Positions 16,207 to 24,597 are shown, counted from the stretch's first letter. The stretch: 32,032 nucleotides of DNA from Shinella fusca (GCF_014203155.1 NZ_JACHIK010000028.1:1-32032), one strand, 5' to 3'. Made by a program: numbers and translations. The notes: generated from the letters alone by a model not told the origin.

Positions 16207-17253
16207 TCACGATTCCGGCGGCTTGCGGCAGCTCTCGCGCCAGACGAGCTCGGTGGCGATGCGCACCTGCTTGCCGTAGCTGCGGCCGGAAAGGCGCTCC
16301 AGCAGCAGGTCCACGGCCGTCTCGCCGATATGCTCGCCGTGGATGCGCACGGTGGTGAGCGGCGGGGTGAGGAACTGGGCGACGGGGATGTCGTTGAAGG
16401 AAATGACGGCGATGTCCCTGGGGATCGCCAGCCCCGCCTCCTGCAGGGCGCGGTAGGTGCCGATCGCCATGTTGTCGTTCGAGGTGACGATGACGTCGGG
16501 CCGGTCGGTGAGCGCCAGCAGGTCGCGCGCCAGCCGGTAGCCGGTGTCGAGCCGGAGGCTCTGCCCGCCGGAACAGTCGGCAAGGGCGAGAAGGTCGGGA
16601 TCGAAGGTGCCGTTCTTCTTCTGCCATTCGATATAGGCCGCGCAGCGCCGCTCGGCGAAATGCTGCACGCCGCCGTTGAGGCTCTCGTGGCTGCCGATGA
16701 AGCCGATGCGGCTGTAGCCGCTGGCTTTCAGGCAATCGAGGATCTTGCGGGTGGCGAGCCCCATGTCGGAGAAGACGCTGTCGATATGGTCGCTCTTGGG
16801 GTCGAAATCGGCGAAGACGAGGTGGCGGGAATGCTCCTCGACCCAGGCGATCTCGTTGTCGGAATGTTTTCCGATGACGATGACGCCCGAGGCGCTTTCC
16901 AGAAGGGCCGCCTCCGGCAGCGCATCGGAATGGAAGACCTTGACGATCTCCGTCTTGAGGTCGCGGCAGCGGTTCTCGATGCCGAGCCTGACGCCGACAT
17001 AGTAGGGATCGGCGATCTCGTCGGACGGTTCGAGGAAATGCACGATGACGAGCCGGGTGAGGAGGCTCGGCGCGGCATGGCCGTTCGCCTTGTTGCGGTT
17101 GCGCGGCGTCTCGTAGTTCAGCGCCTCCGCCGTCTCGATGATCGCCTGCCGCTTGGCCGGCGAGATCGACAGGGCCGGGTCGTAGTTCAGCACCCGCGAG
17201 ACCGTGGCGGAGGAGACGCCGACGGCCTTGGCGATTTCCTTGATCGTTACCAT
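16207..17253 (-). CDS. lacR: LacI-family repressor of the lac operon (EbgR-like)
   Basis: A 348-residue LacI/GalR protein. The helix-turn-helix is T-I-K-E-I-A-K-A-V-G-V-S-S-A-T-V-S-R-V-L-N (residues 3-23), followed by D-P-A-L-S-I-S-P and a hinge. The effector domain resembles E. coli EbgR: D-P-Y-Y-V-G-V-R-x-G-I-E, G-V-I-V-I-G-K, S-x-R-I-G-F-I-G, S-F-N-D-I-P-V-A-Q-F and P-P-L-T-T-V-R-I-H. The effector is expected to be a beta-galactoside. It lies directly upstream of lacE in the same orientation. An 18-bp perfect palindrome 64-81 bp before its start suggests autoregulation. Confidence 0.87.
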   Translation of the reverse strand: MVTIKEIAKAVGVSSATVSRVLNYDPALSISPAKRQAIIETAEALNYETPRNRNKANGHAAPSLLTRLVIVHFLEPSDEIADPYYVGVRLGIENRCRDLKTEIVKVFHSDALPEAALLESASGVIVIGKHSDNEIAWVEEHSRHLVFADFDPKSDHIDSVFSDMGLATRKILDCLKASGYSRIGFIGSHESLNGGVQHFAERRCAAYIEWQKKNGTFDPDLLALADCSGGQSLRLDTGYRLARDLLALTDRPDVIVTSNDNMAIGTYRALQEAGLAIPRDIAVISFNDIPVAQFLTPPLTTVRIHGEHIGETAVDLLLERLSGRSYGKQVRIATELVWRESCRKPPES

Positions 17254-17316
17254 CGCGTCATTCCGTTCGTTTCATCCGCTCATTGTGTCACAGTTGCGAA
17301 ATCTCCGAAATCACCT

Positions 17317-17334
17317 CTGGTAAATATTTACCAG
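17317..17334. promoter_or_regulatory. LacR-type operator upstream of lacR
   Basis: CTGGTAAATATTTACCAG is a perfect 18-bp palindrome, AT-rich in a GC-rich genome, located between the dadA stop and the lacR start. The same core recurs twice upstream of lacE. A looser half-site GGTAAATTTTTC lies at 17407-17418. LacI-family operators are typically palindromes of this size, and the local lacR gene is the obvious binder. Confidence 0.72.
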
Positions 17335-17445
17335 GAGAAAGGGGGAAGGGCGTCGGGGCAACCGGAATAACGGCATGAAAGCCGCATGTTGCCGGTATAG
17401 CCAGCCGGTAAATTTTTCTCAAGTCGTCGGTGCCGGTCCGCGCCC

Positions 17446-18696
17446 TCAGCCATAGCGGGCGACGGCGAGGTCCGTCGCGTCGATCTCGGGCGTCCTGCCG
17501 GAGACGAGGTCGGCAACGAGGCGGGCCGAGCCCGAGCTCATCGTCCAGCCGAGCGTGCCGTGGCCGGTGTTGAGGAAGAGGCCGGCGACCTTCGTCGGGC
17601 CGATGACGGGCGTGCCGTCCGGCGTCATCGGGCGAAGGCCCGACCAGAAGCTCGCCTTCGACACGTCGCCGCCGGGGAAGAGATCCGTGACGGAGTGCTG
17701 CAGCGTCAGGCGGCGCGGCTCGCCGAGATCGTTGGTATAGCCGGAGATCTCCGCCATGCCGCCGACGCGGATGCGCTCGCCGAGCCGGGTGATGGCGATC
17801 TTGTAGGTCTCGTCCATCACGGTCGATTCCGGTGCGCGGCTCGTGTCGGTGATCGGGATGGTCAGCGAATAGCCCTTGACCGGATAGACCGGCAGGCGGA
17901 TGCCGTGCGGGCGCACGAGGAGCGGCGAGAAGCTGCCGAGCGCCACGACCACGGCGTCGGCCGCGATCCTGCCATGCGCGGTGACGACGCCGGTGACGCG
18001 CCCGCCTTCCACGTCGAGGCCGCGGATGATGCTGCCGTAGTTGAAGGCGACGCCGAGCGCTTTCGCCTTTTCCGCCAGCGCACCCGCGAACTTGAAGCAG
18101 TCGCCCGTCTCGTCCTTCGGCGTCAGCAGGCCGCCGACGATTTTTTCGCGCACATGCGCAAGCGCCGGCTCGACGCGGATGCAGCCCTCGGGATCGAGAA
18201 CCTCGTAGGGAATGCCGTCGGCGGCGAGCGCCTTGACGTCCTTGGCGGAGGCGTCGAGCTGGGCTTCGCTGCGGAAGAGCTGCAGCGTGCCCTGCATGCG
18301 CTCGTCATAGGCGATGCCGGTCTCCTCGCGCAGCGCGGCGAGCGAGACGCGGCTGTAGTCGGCAAGGCGCAGCATGCGGCTCTTGTTGAGCGCATAGCGG
18401 GCCGAGGTGCAGTTGCGCAGCATCTGCGCCATCCAGGAGAGCATGGCCATGTCGACCTTCGGGCGCAGGATGAGCGGCGCGTGCTGCATGAACAGCCATT
18501 TCATCGCCTTCATCGGAATGCCAGGCGCAGCCCACGGCGAGCAGTAGCCGAAGGAGACCTCGCCGGCATTGGCGAAGCTCGTTTCCAGCGCCGGGCCGGG
18601 CTGGCGGTCGACGACCGTGACTTCGTGGCCGGCCTTCGCAAGCTGGTAGGCCGAGGTGACGCCGACGATACCGGCGCCGAGAACGATGACTTTCAT
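17446..18696 (-). CDS. dadA: D-amino acid dehydrogenase small subunit (FAD)
   Basis: A 416-residue membrane-associated flavoenzyme that would deaminate D-alanine and other D-amino acids to 2-oxo acids, passing electrons to quinone. The ADP-binding motif G-A-G-I-V-G is at residues 7-12, with V-V-D-R-Q at the end of the second strand. Also seen are [16 protein letters not shown] and the C-terminal [10 protein letters not shown] and [10 protein letters not shown] motifs of the DadA family. The start follows GAGGAC and lies 26 bp after alanine racemase, so the two form one operon. Length is normal for DadA. Confidence 0.93.
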   Translation of the reverse strand: MKVIVLGAGIVGVTSAYQLAKAGHEVTVVDRQPGPALETSFANAGEVSFGYCSPWAAPGIPMKAMKWLFMQHAPLILRPKVDMAMLSWMAQMLRNCTSARYALNKSRMLRLADYSRVSLAALREETGIAYDERMQGTLQLFRSEAQLDASAKDVKALAADGIPYEVLDPEGCIRVEPALAHVREKIVGGLLTPKDETGDCFKFAGALAEKAKALGVAFNYGSIIRGLDVEGGRVTGVVTAHGRIAADAVVVALGSFSPLLVRPHGIRLPVYPVKGYSLTIPITDTSRAPESTVMDETYKIAITRLGERIRVGGMAEISGYTNDLGEPRRLTLQHSVTDLFPGGDVSKASFWSGLRPMTPDGTPVIGPTKVAGLFLNTGHGTLGWTMSSGSARLVADLVSGRTPEIDATDLAVARYG

Positions 18697-18722
18697 GATG
18701 TCCTCACAGGGAAGAAGAAGGA

Positions 18723-19850
18723 TCAGCGATATTGCCGGTGGTAGCGGTGGCCGAGGCCGGTCAGGATCTCGTAGGAAATCGTGCCGGCATCCCGGGCGAC
18801 GTCCTCGAGCGCCTGGTGGGGGCCGAGCACTTCGACGCGGCTGCCGAGCGTCAGCCGGCCTTCCGGCAGGGCGGATATATCGATGGTGATGCTGTCCATC
18901 GAGACGCGGCCGACGATGGGAAGGCGCACGCCGTCGCAATACACCGCGCCGCGGCCCGAGAGGCTGCGCGGCAGGCCGTCCGCATAGCCGGCGGCGATGG
19001 TGGCAAGGTGCGTTTCGCCCGTCGTGACATGGATGCCGCTGTAGCCGACGCGCGCGCCGGCGGGCACGGTGCGGGTCTGCACCACGGCGACGTCGAGGCT
19101 GACGACCGGCTCCATCGGGTTTTGACGCCTGGCCGTCGGCGCACCGCCGTAAAGGGCGATGCCGGGGCGGGCGAGGCGGCCGTGATAGGTGGGGCCGAGG
19201 AAGATGCCGCCCGAATTGGCGAAGGAAAGATCGAGGCCGGGAAACTCCTTGGCAATGCGGCTCATCTCGGCGAGCTGGTCGCCGTTCTGTTCGCTGTCCG
19301 GCTCATCCGCACAGGCAAGGTGGCTCATGGCGAACAGGACGTCGATGCCGCCTTCCGCTGCCAGCAGGCCGGCAAGCGCCTTGCGGTCCTGCGGCGGCAG
19401 GCCGAGGCGGGACATGCCGGTGTCGAACTGCAGCACGGCGGGCAGGCGGCGGCCGAGAGCCTTTGCCGCTTCGGCCCATTGCCGCCACTGGTCCAGCGAA
19501 TTGACGACCGGCACGATGCCCTCGCGGGCACAGGCGGCCTCGTTGCCTGGCTGGAGGCCGTTCAGCACGAAGATGCGCGCGTCAGCGGCGAGAAGCGGGC
19601 GCAGGCGGAGCGCTTCGACGAACTGGGCGACGAAGAAATCGCGGCAGCCATGGGCGTAGAGCCTGGGGGCGACCCGGTCGGCGCCGAGCCCGTAGGCATC
19701 CGCCTTGACGACGGCCGCCGCGCGCGCCGGGGCCAGCGCGGCGGCGAGCTTTTCGTAATTGCGGGCAAGCGCCGCAAGATCGATGGTCAGGTAGCCGGAA
19801 GCTGCGCCCGCCGTGCCGCCGAACCGAGTGTCCCGTGCCGTCATATCCAT
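18723..19850 (-). CDS. alr: Alanine racemase (catabolic, DadX-like)
   Basis: A 375-residue PLP enzyme interconverting L- and D-alanine. The PLP lysine is Lys49 in [10 protein letters not shown], the second catalytic base is the Tyr in R-V-G-Y-S-G, and D-T-G-M-S-R-L-G and R-P-G-I-A-L-Y-G-G are present. The first ATG at 19850 is used; a second in-frame ATG lies two codons later. Together with dadA downstream and an Lrp-type gene divergent, it forms the standard alanine catabolism locus in which L-alanine is racemised and then oxidised. Whether it also supplies D-alanine for peptidoglycan depends on other racemase genes outside the window. Confidence 0.93.
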   Translation of the reverse strand: MDMTARDTRFGGTAGAASGYLTIDLAALARNYEKLAAALAPARAAAVVKADAYGLGADRVAPRLYAHGCRDFFVAQFVEALRLRPLLAADARIFVLNGLQPGNEAACAREGIVPVVNSLDQWRQWAEAAKALGRRLPAVLQFDTGMSRLGLPPQDRKALAGLLAAEGGIDVLFAMSHLACADEPDSEQNGDQLAEMSRIAKEFPGLDLSFANSGGIFLGPTYHGRLARPGIALYGGAPTARRQNPMEPVVSLDVAVVQTRTVPAGARVGYSGIHVTTGETHLATIAAGYADGLPRSLSGRGAVYCDGVRLPIVGRVSMDSITIDISALPEGRLTLGSRVEVLGPHQALEDVARDAGTISYEILTGLGHRYHRQYR

Positions 19851-19973
19851 CGAAGCCCCCCGATTGCGGGCAGAGTATTGCAACGATCGTGAAATTGCCG
19901 GCGAAACAGCGCTTGATTGTTGTGTTCCGGCATGATTTTTGAAAGGAACGGCGAATATTTGGAATGATCTGCC

Positions 19974-20444
19974 ATGGCGGCTCTGGACGCGATCGACCGC
20001 AATATCCTTCGGCTCCTGCGGCTCGATGCGCGCATGAGCAATGCGGCCCTTGCGGCCGAGGTCGGGCTGTCGCCGTCGGCCTGCCTCCGGCGCATCAAGC
20101 TGATGGAGCAGGCGGGGGTCATCCGCGGCTATACGGCGCTTGTCGATGCCTCCAATGCGGAGGCGGCCATCGCCGTCATCATCAACATCACGCTCGAACG
20201 GCAGACGGAAGACCATCTCGACCGTTTCGAGGCGGCGGTGCGCAAGCATCCGGAAATCCGCGAATGCTTTTTGATGACCGGGGGCTCGGACTATCTCCTG
20301 CGCGTCGAGGTCGCCAATGCCGGCGAATTCGAGCGCATCCACAAGGAGATCCTCTCGGCCATGCCGGGCGTCTCGCGCATCCATTCGAGCTTTGCGATCC
20401 GCAACGTGCTCGCCACGCGCCCGGGCAGGGGCGGGCGGCGATAG
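19974..20444 (+). CDS. Lrp/AsnC-family regulator of the alr-dadA operon
   Basis: A 156-residue Lrp-type regulator. The N-terminal winged helix-turn-helix reads L-D-A-I-D-R-N-I-L-R-L-L-R-L-D-A-R with recognition part L-S-P-S-A-C-L-R-R-I. The C-terminal RAM ligand-binding domain has the typical V-R-K-H-P-E-I-R-E-C-F-L-M-T-G-G-S-D-Y-L-L-R-V and L-P/M-P-G-V. It is transcribed divergently from alanine racemase across 123 bp, so it probably activates alr-dadA in response to alanine. A different-frame ATG ten bases upstream is ignored because this frame carries the whole domain. Confidence 0.9.
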   Translation: MAALDAIDRNILRLLRLDARMSNAALAAEVGLSPSACLRRIKLMEQAGVIRGYTALVDASNAEAAIAVIINITLERQTEDHLDRFEAAVRKHPEIRECFLMTGGSDYLLRVEVANAGEFERIHKEILSAMPGVSRIHSSFAIRNVLATRPGRGGRR

Positions 20445-20528
20445 GCGCGGGCAGGCCGCAACGTCTTTCCACCGTCCGGTAACCATATCTTCAAAGGATC
20501 GTCGCACTGTCCGCGCAGGAGACTGGCG

Positions 20529-21158
20529 ATGGCGAAGACGGCGAACAGGCGAAAGAAACGGATGGGCGCGAAACGGGCCTCCCCCGCGAAACGCGGCGGC
20601 ATGGCGCACTGGTATCTGATCGGTGCGGCCGTGGTCGGCGGCATTCTTTACATGGATAATGCCGGCCCGGGACCGGAGGCGGCCATATCGGCGATCCGCA
20701 CCGCCTCGATAGACCGCAAGGAACGCAAGGCGGCGGTGCCGACGCCGAAGGTGGCCGTCGTCGGGAAGGCGGAGCAGGCAATGCCCGCCGCGGAGAAACT
20801 GCCGCCCTTTTCCGGCAAATGGTTCATCTGCACGACGCAGACCGATTATTGCGTCGTCGATGGCAACACACTTCTATATGCCGGCCGCAAGGTACGCCTT
20901 GCCGATATCGACACGCCGGCCATCACCGGCGCGCGCTGCGATTCGGAGCGTTCGCGCGGGGGCGATGCGAAGCTGCGCCTGCGCGAGATTCTGAACGAGG
21001 GCGACGTCACGCTCGTGGAAGCGAAAGGCAAGGCCGGCGAGCGGGCGGGCGCTACGCCCCATCTCGTCCTGCGCGGCGGCCAGTCCATCGGCGGGAGGCT
21101 CGTGCGGGAAGGGCTGGCGCGGCCGTGGAGCGGCCGTCATCAGTCCTGGTGCGGCTGA
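20529..21158 (+). CDS. Membrane-anchored staphylococcal-nuclease-like protein, probably catalytically impaired
   Basis: A 209-residue protein with a very basic N-terminus, one transmembrane segment at about residues 26-42 and a linker rich in Ala, Lys and Pro, then an SNase-like domain (V-V-D-G-N-T-L, R-K-V-R-L-A-D-I-D-T-P-A). The Arg that aligns with S. aureus nuclease Arg35 is present (Arg123), and Asp40 aligns with Asp128. The residue that aligns with catalytic Glu43 is Ala131, and the Y-G-R motif holding Arg87 is missing; the corresponding part reads H-L-V-L-R-G-G. The domain should face the periplasm. It has a good GCAGGAG ribosome binding site. The function is uncertain; binding without catalysis is possible. 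Confidence 0.78.
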   Translation: MAKTANRRKKRMGAKRASPAKRGGMAHWYLIGAAVVGGILYMDNAGPGPEAAISAIRTASIDRKERKAAVPTPKVAVVGKAEQAMPAAEKLPPFSGKWFICTTQTDYCVVDGNTLLYAGRKVRLADIDTPAITGARCDSERSRGGDAKLRLREILNEGDVTLVEAKGKAGERAGATPHLVLRGGQSIGGRLVREGLARPWSGRHQSWCG

Positions 21159-21181
21159 CGGGCGGTCTTGCGCCCTCTGTT

Positions 21182-21256
21182 CCTTTCCGGCACAAGCCAT
21201 GCGCAAGCCTGCGTCCCTAAGCTTTCCGTCAACCGGGATGGTGCCGGCTGGAAAGG
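21182..21256 (+). promoter_or_regulatory. Hairpin that can sequester the ribosome binding site of the 53-residue ORF
   Basis: Bases 21182-21193 (CCTTTCCGGCAC) can pair with GTGCC at 21241-21245 and GGAAAGG at 21250-21256, a 12-bp stem with one 4-base bulge. The right arm contains the GAAAGGGA ribosome binding site of the ORF that starts at 21266. A weak terminator-like stem (GGGCG/CGCCC, 21160-21175) lies just upstream, after the nuclease-like gene. Pairing was traced by eye; no energy was calculated. Confidence 0.4.
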
Positions 21257-21265
21257 GACAATGAC

Positions 21266-21427
21266 ATGTCGAACGACCTTGAACGTTACAGCGATCCGGA
21301 CAATGCCACGGTCGCGCTCTTCCTCATGGAAAACGATGCCGACGAACTGACGGATATCCTGGTGGCCGCGCTGGACGAGGCCTTCCGCATCCTCGACGAC
21401 GAGTCGTCGCCGGCGACGGTGCACTGA
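21266..21427 (+). CDS. Small acidic protein, unknown function
   Basis: A 53-codon frame reading M-S-N-D-L-E-R-Y-S-D at the start and ending A-T-V-H. It is strongly acidic (many Asp and Glu) and its middle (N-A-T-V-A-L-F-L-M to F-R-I-L) looks helical and amphipathic. AAAGGGA lies about seven bases upstream of the ATG. The frame ends 12 bp before a strong terminator hairpin, so promoter-ORF-terminator spacing looks like a real small gene. I do not recognise the family. It may be a small regulatory or adaptor protein; nothing more can be said from sequence alone. Confidence 0.6.
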   Translation: MSNDLERYSDPDNATVALFLMENDADELTDILVAALDEAFRILDDESSPATVH

Positions 21428-21439
21428 GGACGAAACGAA

Positions 21440-21461
21440 AGAGGGGCCTTCAGGCCCCTCT
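21440..21461. terminator. Bidirectional intrinsic terminator
   Basis: AGAGGGGCCT and AGGCCCCTCT form a perfect 10-bp inverted repeat around TC. It is preceded by an A-rich stretch and followed by CGCTTTT, so it can stop both the rightward small gene and the leftward FAH-family gene, which end on either side. Confidence 0.8.
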
Positions 21462-21482
21462 CGCTTTTCCAGGCTTTGCTTT

Positions 21483-22322
21483 TCAGGCTGCCGCGACCTG
21501 CTGGCGCTGTGTGCCGAGGCCGGCGATGGAGACTTCCATGCGGTCTCCGGCCTTGAGGTAGCGCGGCGGCTTCATGCCCATGCCGACGCCCGGGGGCGTG
21601 CCGGTGGTGATGACGTCGCCCGGCTCCAGCGCCATGAACTGCGAGATATAATGCACGAGGAAGGGCACCTTGAAGACCATGGTGCTCGACGAGCCGTTCT
21701 GAACCAGCTCGCCGTTGACGCTGAGCGTCATGGCGAGGTTGCCGGGATCCACCTCGTCCGTCGTCACCAGCCAGGGGCCGATGGGGCCGAAGGTCGGGCA
21801 GCCCTTGCCCTTGGTCCACTGGCCGCCGCGCTCGATCTGGTAGGCGCGCTCGGAAACGTCGTTGCACACGCAATAGCCCGCTACATAGTTCAGCGCGTCG
21901 GCCTCGGAAACGTAGGAGGCGCGTTCGCCGATGACCACGGCCAGTTCCACTTCCCAGTCGGTCTTTTCCGAGCCGCGGGGAATGAGGACCGTATCGTCCG
22001 GCCCGACGATGCAGGAGGGCGCCTTGTTGAAGAGCACGGGCTCGGCCGGCACGGCCATGCCGCTTTCGGCCGCATGGTCGGCGTAGTTGAGGCCGACGGC
22101 GATGAAATTGCCGACCCGGCCGACGCAGGCGCCGAAGCGGCTGCCTTCCGGGGCGAGCGGCAGGCTCTTCGGATCGAGCGCCCGCAGGCGTTCCAGGCCC
22201 GCGCGGCCGAGCACGTCGCCGGCAATGTCCGGCACCACGCCGGAAAGGTCTCGCACCTTGCCGTCCGCGTCGATCAATCCGGGCTTTTCCGCGCCCGCCG
22301 CGCCAAAGCGCACCAGCTTCAT
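21483..22322 (-). CDS. Fumarylacetoacetate hydrolase (FAH) family protein
   Basis: A 279-residue enzyme of the FAH superfamily, in the group that includes ureidoglycolate lyase, 2,4-diketo-3-deoxy-fuconate hydrolase and hydroxyhepta-dienedioate isomerase. The metal-binding acidic residues are seen in D-W-E-V-E-L-A-V-V-I-G and Y-C-V-C-N-D-V-S-E-R. Other family marks are V-G-L-N-Y-A-D-H-A, K-G-K-G-C-P-T-F-G-P-I-G-P-W and T-T-G-T-P-P-G-V-G-M-G. The substrate cannot be assigned, since the neighbouring pathway genes are absent. It is divergent from a GntR/FCD regulator across 118 bp that contains a perfect palindrome, so the two likely form a small regulated unit. Confidence 0.87.
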   Translation of the reverse strand: MKLVRFGAAGAEKPGLIDADGKVRDLSGVVPDIAGDVLGRAGLERLRALDPKSLPLAPEGSRFGACVGRVGNFIAVGLNYADHAAESGMAVPAEPVLFNKAPSCIVGPDDTVLIPRGSEKTDWEVELAVVIGERASYVSEADALNYVAGYCVCNDVSERAYQIERGGQWTKGKGCPTFGPIGPWLVTTDEVDPGNLAMTLSVNGELVQNGSSSTMVFKVPFLVHYISQFMALEPGDVITTGTPPGVGMGMKPPRYLKAGDRMEVSIAGLGTQRQQVAAA

Positions 22323-22396
22323 GTCATCCTCCTTGAACGATGGTCTTGCCGATTTCGGTTGCGCCCACCTTCACCCTCGTTTTACATCGAGTCAAC

Positions 22397-22410
22397 GATT
22401 TTCGAAAATC
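22397..22410. promoter_or_regulatory. Candidate operator between the FAH-family and GntR/FCD genes
   Basis: GATTTTCGAAAATC is a perfect 14-bp palindrome in the AT-richer part of the divergent intergenic region. Minus-strand TTGCAA with AAAATC 17 bp away, and plus-strand TTTACA (22381-22386) with GAAAAT, are possible promoter hexamers, and both -10 candidates fall within the palindrome. The divergent GntR/FCD protein is the likely binder. Confidence 0.55.
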
Positions 22411-22440
22411 TTCCAGAGTTTGCAAAATAGGCGAAGACGG

Positions 22441-23115
22441 ATGGAGGCAAAGCGGGCAGGCGGGCGCACCCTTGCGGGGGATGCCTACGAGGCGATCCGG
22501 CAGGCGATCCGCTCGGGAAGCGTCAAGCCGGGCGAGCGGCTGCGCTTCGCCGATCTCCAGGCGCTGTGCGGCATGAGCGTGACGCCGGTGCGCGAGGCGC
22601 TGGCGCGACTGACGGCGGAAGGCTTCACGGTGCTGGACGACCATCGCGGCTACAGCGTTGCCAGCCTCTCGCTTTCGGAGCTGCGTGATCTCACGGCGGC
22701 GCGCCAGCTCTGCGAGGGCGAGGCGCTGCGCCTGTCGGTGGAGAAGGGCGATGCCGACTGGGAGGCGCGGGTGATCGCCGCCCATCACCTGATGGCCCGC
22801 ATCCCGCAGGCGCGCGAGGACATTCCCTCCGCCATCCGCGAGGACTGGGAAGAGCGCCACGCCGCATTCCATGCCGCGCTGATCTCGGCCTGCGGCTCGC
22901 CCATCCTGCTGGAAATCTGCGAGAAGCTGTTTTCGCGCGCCGACCGCTATCGCCGCCTGTCGGTCAGCGTCTCCGCCGGCGCGCGGGATCCCGCCGCCGA
23001 GCATCGCCGGCTGATGGAACTGGCGCTGGCCCGCGACGGGCAGGGCGCCGGCGCGGCCCTGCGCGAGCATTATGGGCGGACCGCCGCCGCGCTCGAAGGC
23101 TTCCTCAAGGAATAA
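22441..23115 (+). CDS. GntR-family (FadR/FCD subfamily) transcriptional regulator
   Basis: A 224-residue regulator. The winged helix-turn-helix reads A-Y-E-A-I-R-Q-A-I-R-S-G, P-G-E-R-L-R-F-A-D-L and V-T-P-V-R-E-A-L-A-R-L-T-A-E-G-F (about residues 15-64). The FCD ligand domain shows E-E-R-H-A-A-F-H-A-A-L-I-S-A-C-G-S-P and a late A-E-H-R-R-L-M motif, with His residues that commonly bind a metal and a carboxylate ligand. The ATG at 22441 starts the conserved domain; the ribosome binding site is weak. It is divergent from the FAH-family gene and probably controls it in response to an organic acid. Confidence 0.88.
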   Translation: MEAKRAGGRTLAGDAYEAIRQAIRSGSVKPGERLRFADLQALCGMSVTPVREALARLTAEGFTVLDDHRGYSVASLSLSELRDLTAARQLCEGEALRLSVEKGDADWEARVIAAHHLMARIPQAREDIPSAIREDWEERHAAFHAALISACGSPILLEICEKLFSRADRYRRLSVSVSAGARDPAAEHRRLMELALARDGQGAGAALREHYGRTAAALEGFLKE

Positions 23116-23145
23116 GAGCGCTTCCCCCTTTCGAGGAAAGCGCTC
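23116..23145. terminator. Stem-loop between convergent genes
   Basis: GAGCGCTT (23116-23123) and AAGCGCTC (23138-23145) form an 8-bp stem with a 14-base loop immediately after the GntR/FCD stop and 24 bp before the end of the convergent NodT-type gene. No clear T-run follows on either strand, so termination activity is only probable. Confidence 0.5.
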
Positions 23146-23169
23146 CTGGATAGTCTCGGAAGCGGCTTT

Positions 23170-24597
23170 TTACTTGCTGGCGACCGTCGCCGCACCGATT
23201 TCCGCACCGCCGCCGATCGCCACGTTGAGCGCGACATAGTCGCGGGCAAGCTGGCGGATCGCCGAGGCGAGCGACAGGCGGGCCGAAGCCACGTTGCGTT
23301 CGGCATCGAGCACGTCGAGGATCGTGCTGGCGCCGCCGCGATAGCTTTCGCGGGCAAGGTTCAGCGTCTGCTCGTAGGAATTGACGACCTTGCGCAGGGC
23401 GGCGACCGTCTGGCCGTCGCGGATGAGCGCGGTCTGGGCGTTCTCCACTTCCTCGACGGCGTTCAGCACGGTGGACTTCCAGGTCAGGTACTGCTGCTCG
23501 GCTTCCGAGCGGGCGACCTTGACCTGGGCCTGCAGCGCGCCGCCCGAGAAGATCGGCAGCGTCAGCGACGGGCCGAACGACCAGCTCGACAGGCTGCCCG
23601 TGACGGCGTTGAAGTTGCGCGAGGCGCCGATCGAGCCGCCGAGCTCGATGCTCGGGTAGAGATCCGCCTCGGCGACGCCGATCTGTGCCGTTGCCGCCTG
23701 CAGGCGACGCTCGGCCGCGCGGATGTCCGGACGGTTGCGGATGAGGTCGGCCGGAACGCCCGTGCGGGTCGAATAGCGCGGCATCGGCTGCGCGGCGCCC
23801 TTGGTGAGGCTGGAGGTGATCGTGGCCGCCGGCACGCCGAGCAGCGTGGCGATGTGGTTCGCCGCCTGGTGGAAGCCGGTTTCGAGGGCCGGCAGGTCGG
23901 CCAGCGTCTGGTTCACGAGACCTTCGGTCTGCAGCACGTCGAGGCTGGAGGCGGCGCCCGCTTCCTTGATCTCGTTGGTGAGCTTGAGGGTCTCGCGGCG
24001 CGATTCGAGGTTCTTGCGGTTGAGCGCCAGCGCTTCCTGATAGTAGCGCGCGTTCACATAGCTCGAGACGAGGTCGGACAGATAGGCGAGCCGCGCGACG
24101 CCGACATCGTCATAGGCTGCGTCGAGCGAGGCGCTTGCCGCTTCCTTCGACCGGCGGTACTGGCCGAAGAAGTCGAGCAGCCAGGAAACGCTCGCGCCGC
24201 CCGAGATCGATTTCGATTCGGAATGGCTGGCGCCGGTCGTGCTGGTGCGGCGCAGGTAGCTGCCGTCCTGGCCGCTTGCGGAGGCGTCGGCCGAGGCGCC
24301 GATGCTCGGCAGCCCGCCCGCGCCGGCGACGACGACGTTCGCTTCGGCCGCCTCGATGCGCTCCAGCGCCTGGCGGACCGAGAGGTTCTCGGCCATGCCC
24401 TGGTGGACGAGGCCGTTGAGGCGCTTGTCGCGGAAGGCTTCCCACCACGGATTGAGCGCGACGTTCTCGCCGCTCGTTGCCTTGCTTTCCGAGAACTTGG
24501 CCGGAAGGACGGCATCGGGCTTCTGGTAATCGGGACCGACGACGCACCCCGACAGGAGGAGCATGCTCAGAGGAAAAAGTGTCCTGGTGAAATTCAT
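23170..24597 (-). CDS. NodT-type outer-membrane efflux lipoprotein (TolC-like)
   Basis: A 475-residue outer-membrane factor of RND-type efflux systems. The N-terminus has a signal sequence ending in the lipobox L-L-S-G-C, with lipidated Cys at residue 18, then V-V-G-P-D-Y-Q-K-P, the family hallmark. Two outer-membrane efflux protein repeats follow, with long coiled-coil helices and R-N-R-P-D-I-R-A-A-E-R-R-L. ATG 24597 is preferred because AGGG sits seven bases upstream; an in-frame ATG at 24603 would add two residues. No membrane-fusion or RND pump gene adjoins it, so it is an orphan here and must pair with a pump encoded elsewhere or outside the window. Confidence 0.9.
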   Translation of the reverse strand: MNFTRTLFPLSMLLLSGCVVGPDYQKPDAVLPAKFSESKATSGENVALNPWWEAFRDKRLNGLVHQGMAENLSVRQALERIEAAEANVVVAGAGGLPSIGASADASASGQDGSYLRRTSTTGASHSESKSISGGASVSWLLDFFGQYRRSKEAASASLDAAYDDVGVARLAYLSDLVSSYVNARYYQEALALNRKNLESRRETLKLTNEIKEAGAASSLDVLQTEGLVNQTLADLPALETGFHQAANHIATLLGVPAATITSSLTKGAAQPMPRYSTRTGVPADLIRNRPDIRAAERRLQAATAQIGVAEADLYPSIELGGSIGASRNFNAVTGSLSSWSFGPSLTLPIFSGGALQAQVKVARSEAEQQYLTWKSTVLNAVEEVENAQTALIRDGQTVAALRKVVNSYEQTLNLARESYRGGASTILDVLDAERNVASARLSLASAIRQLARDYVALNVAIGGGAEIGAATVASK

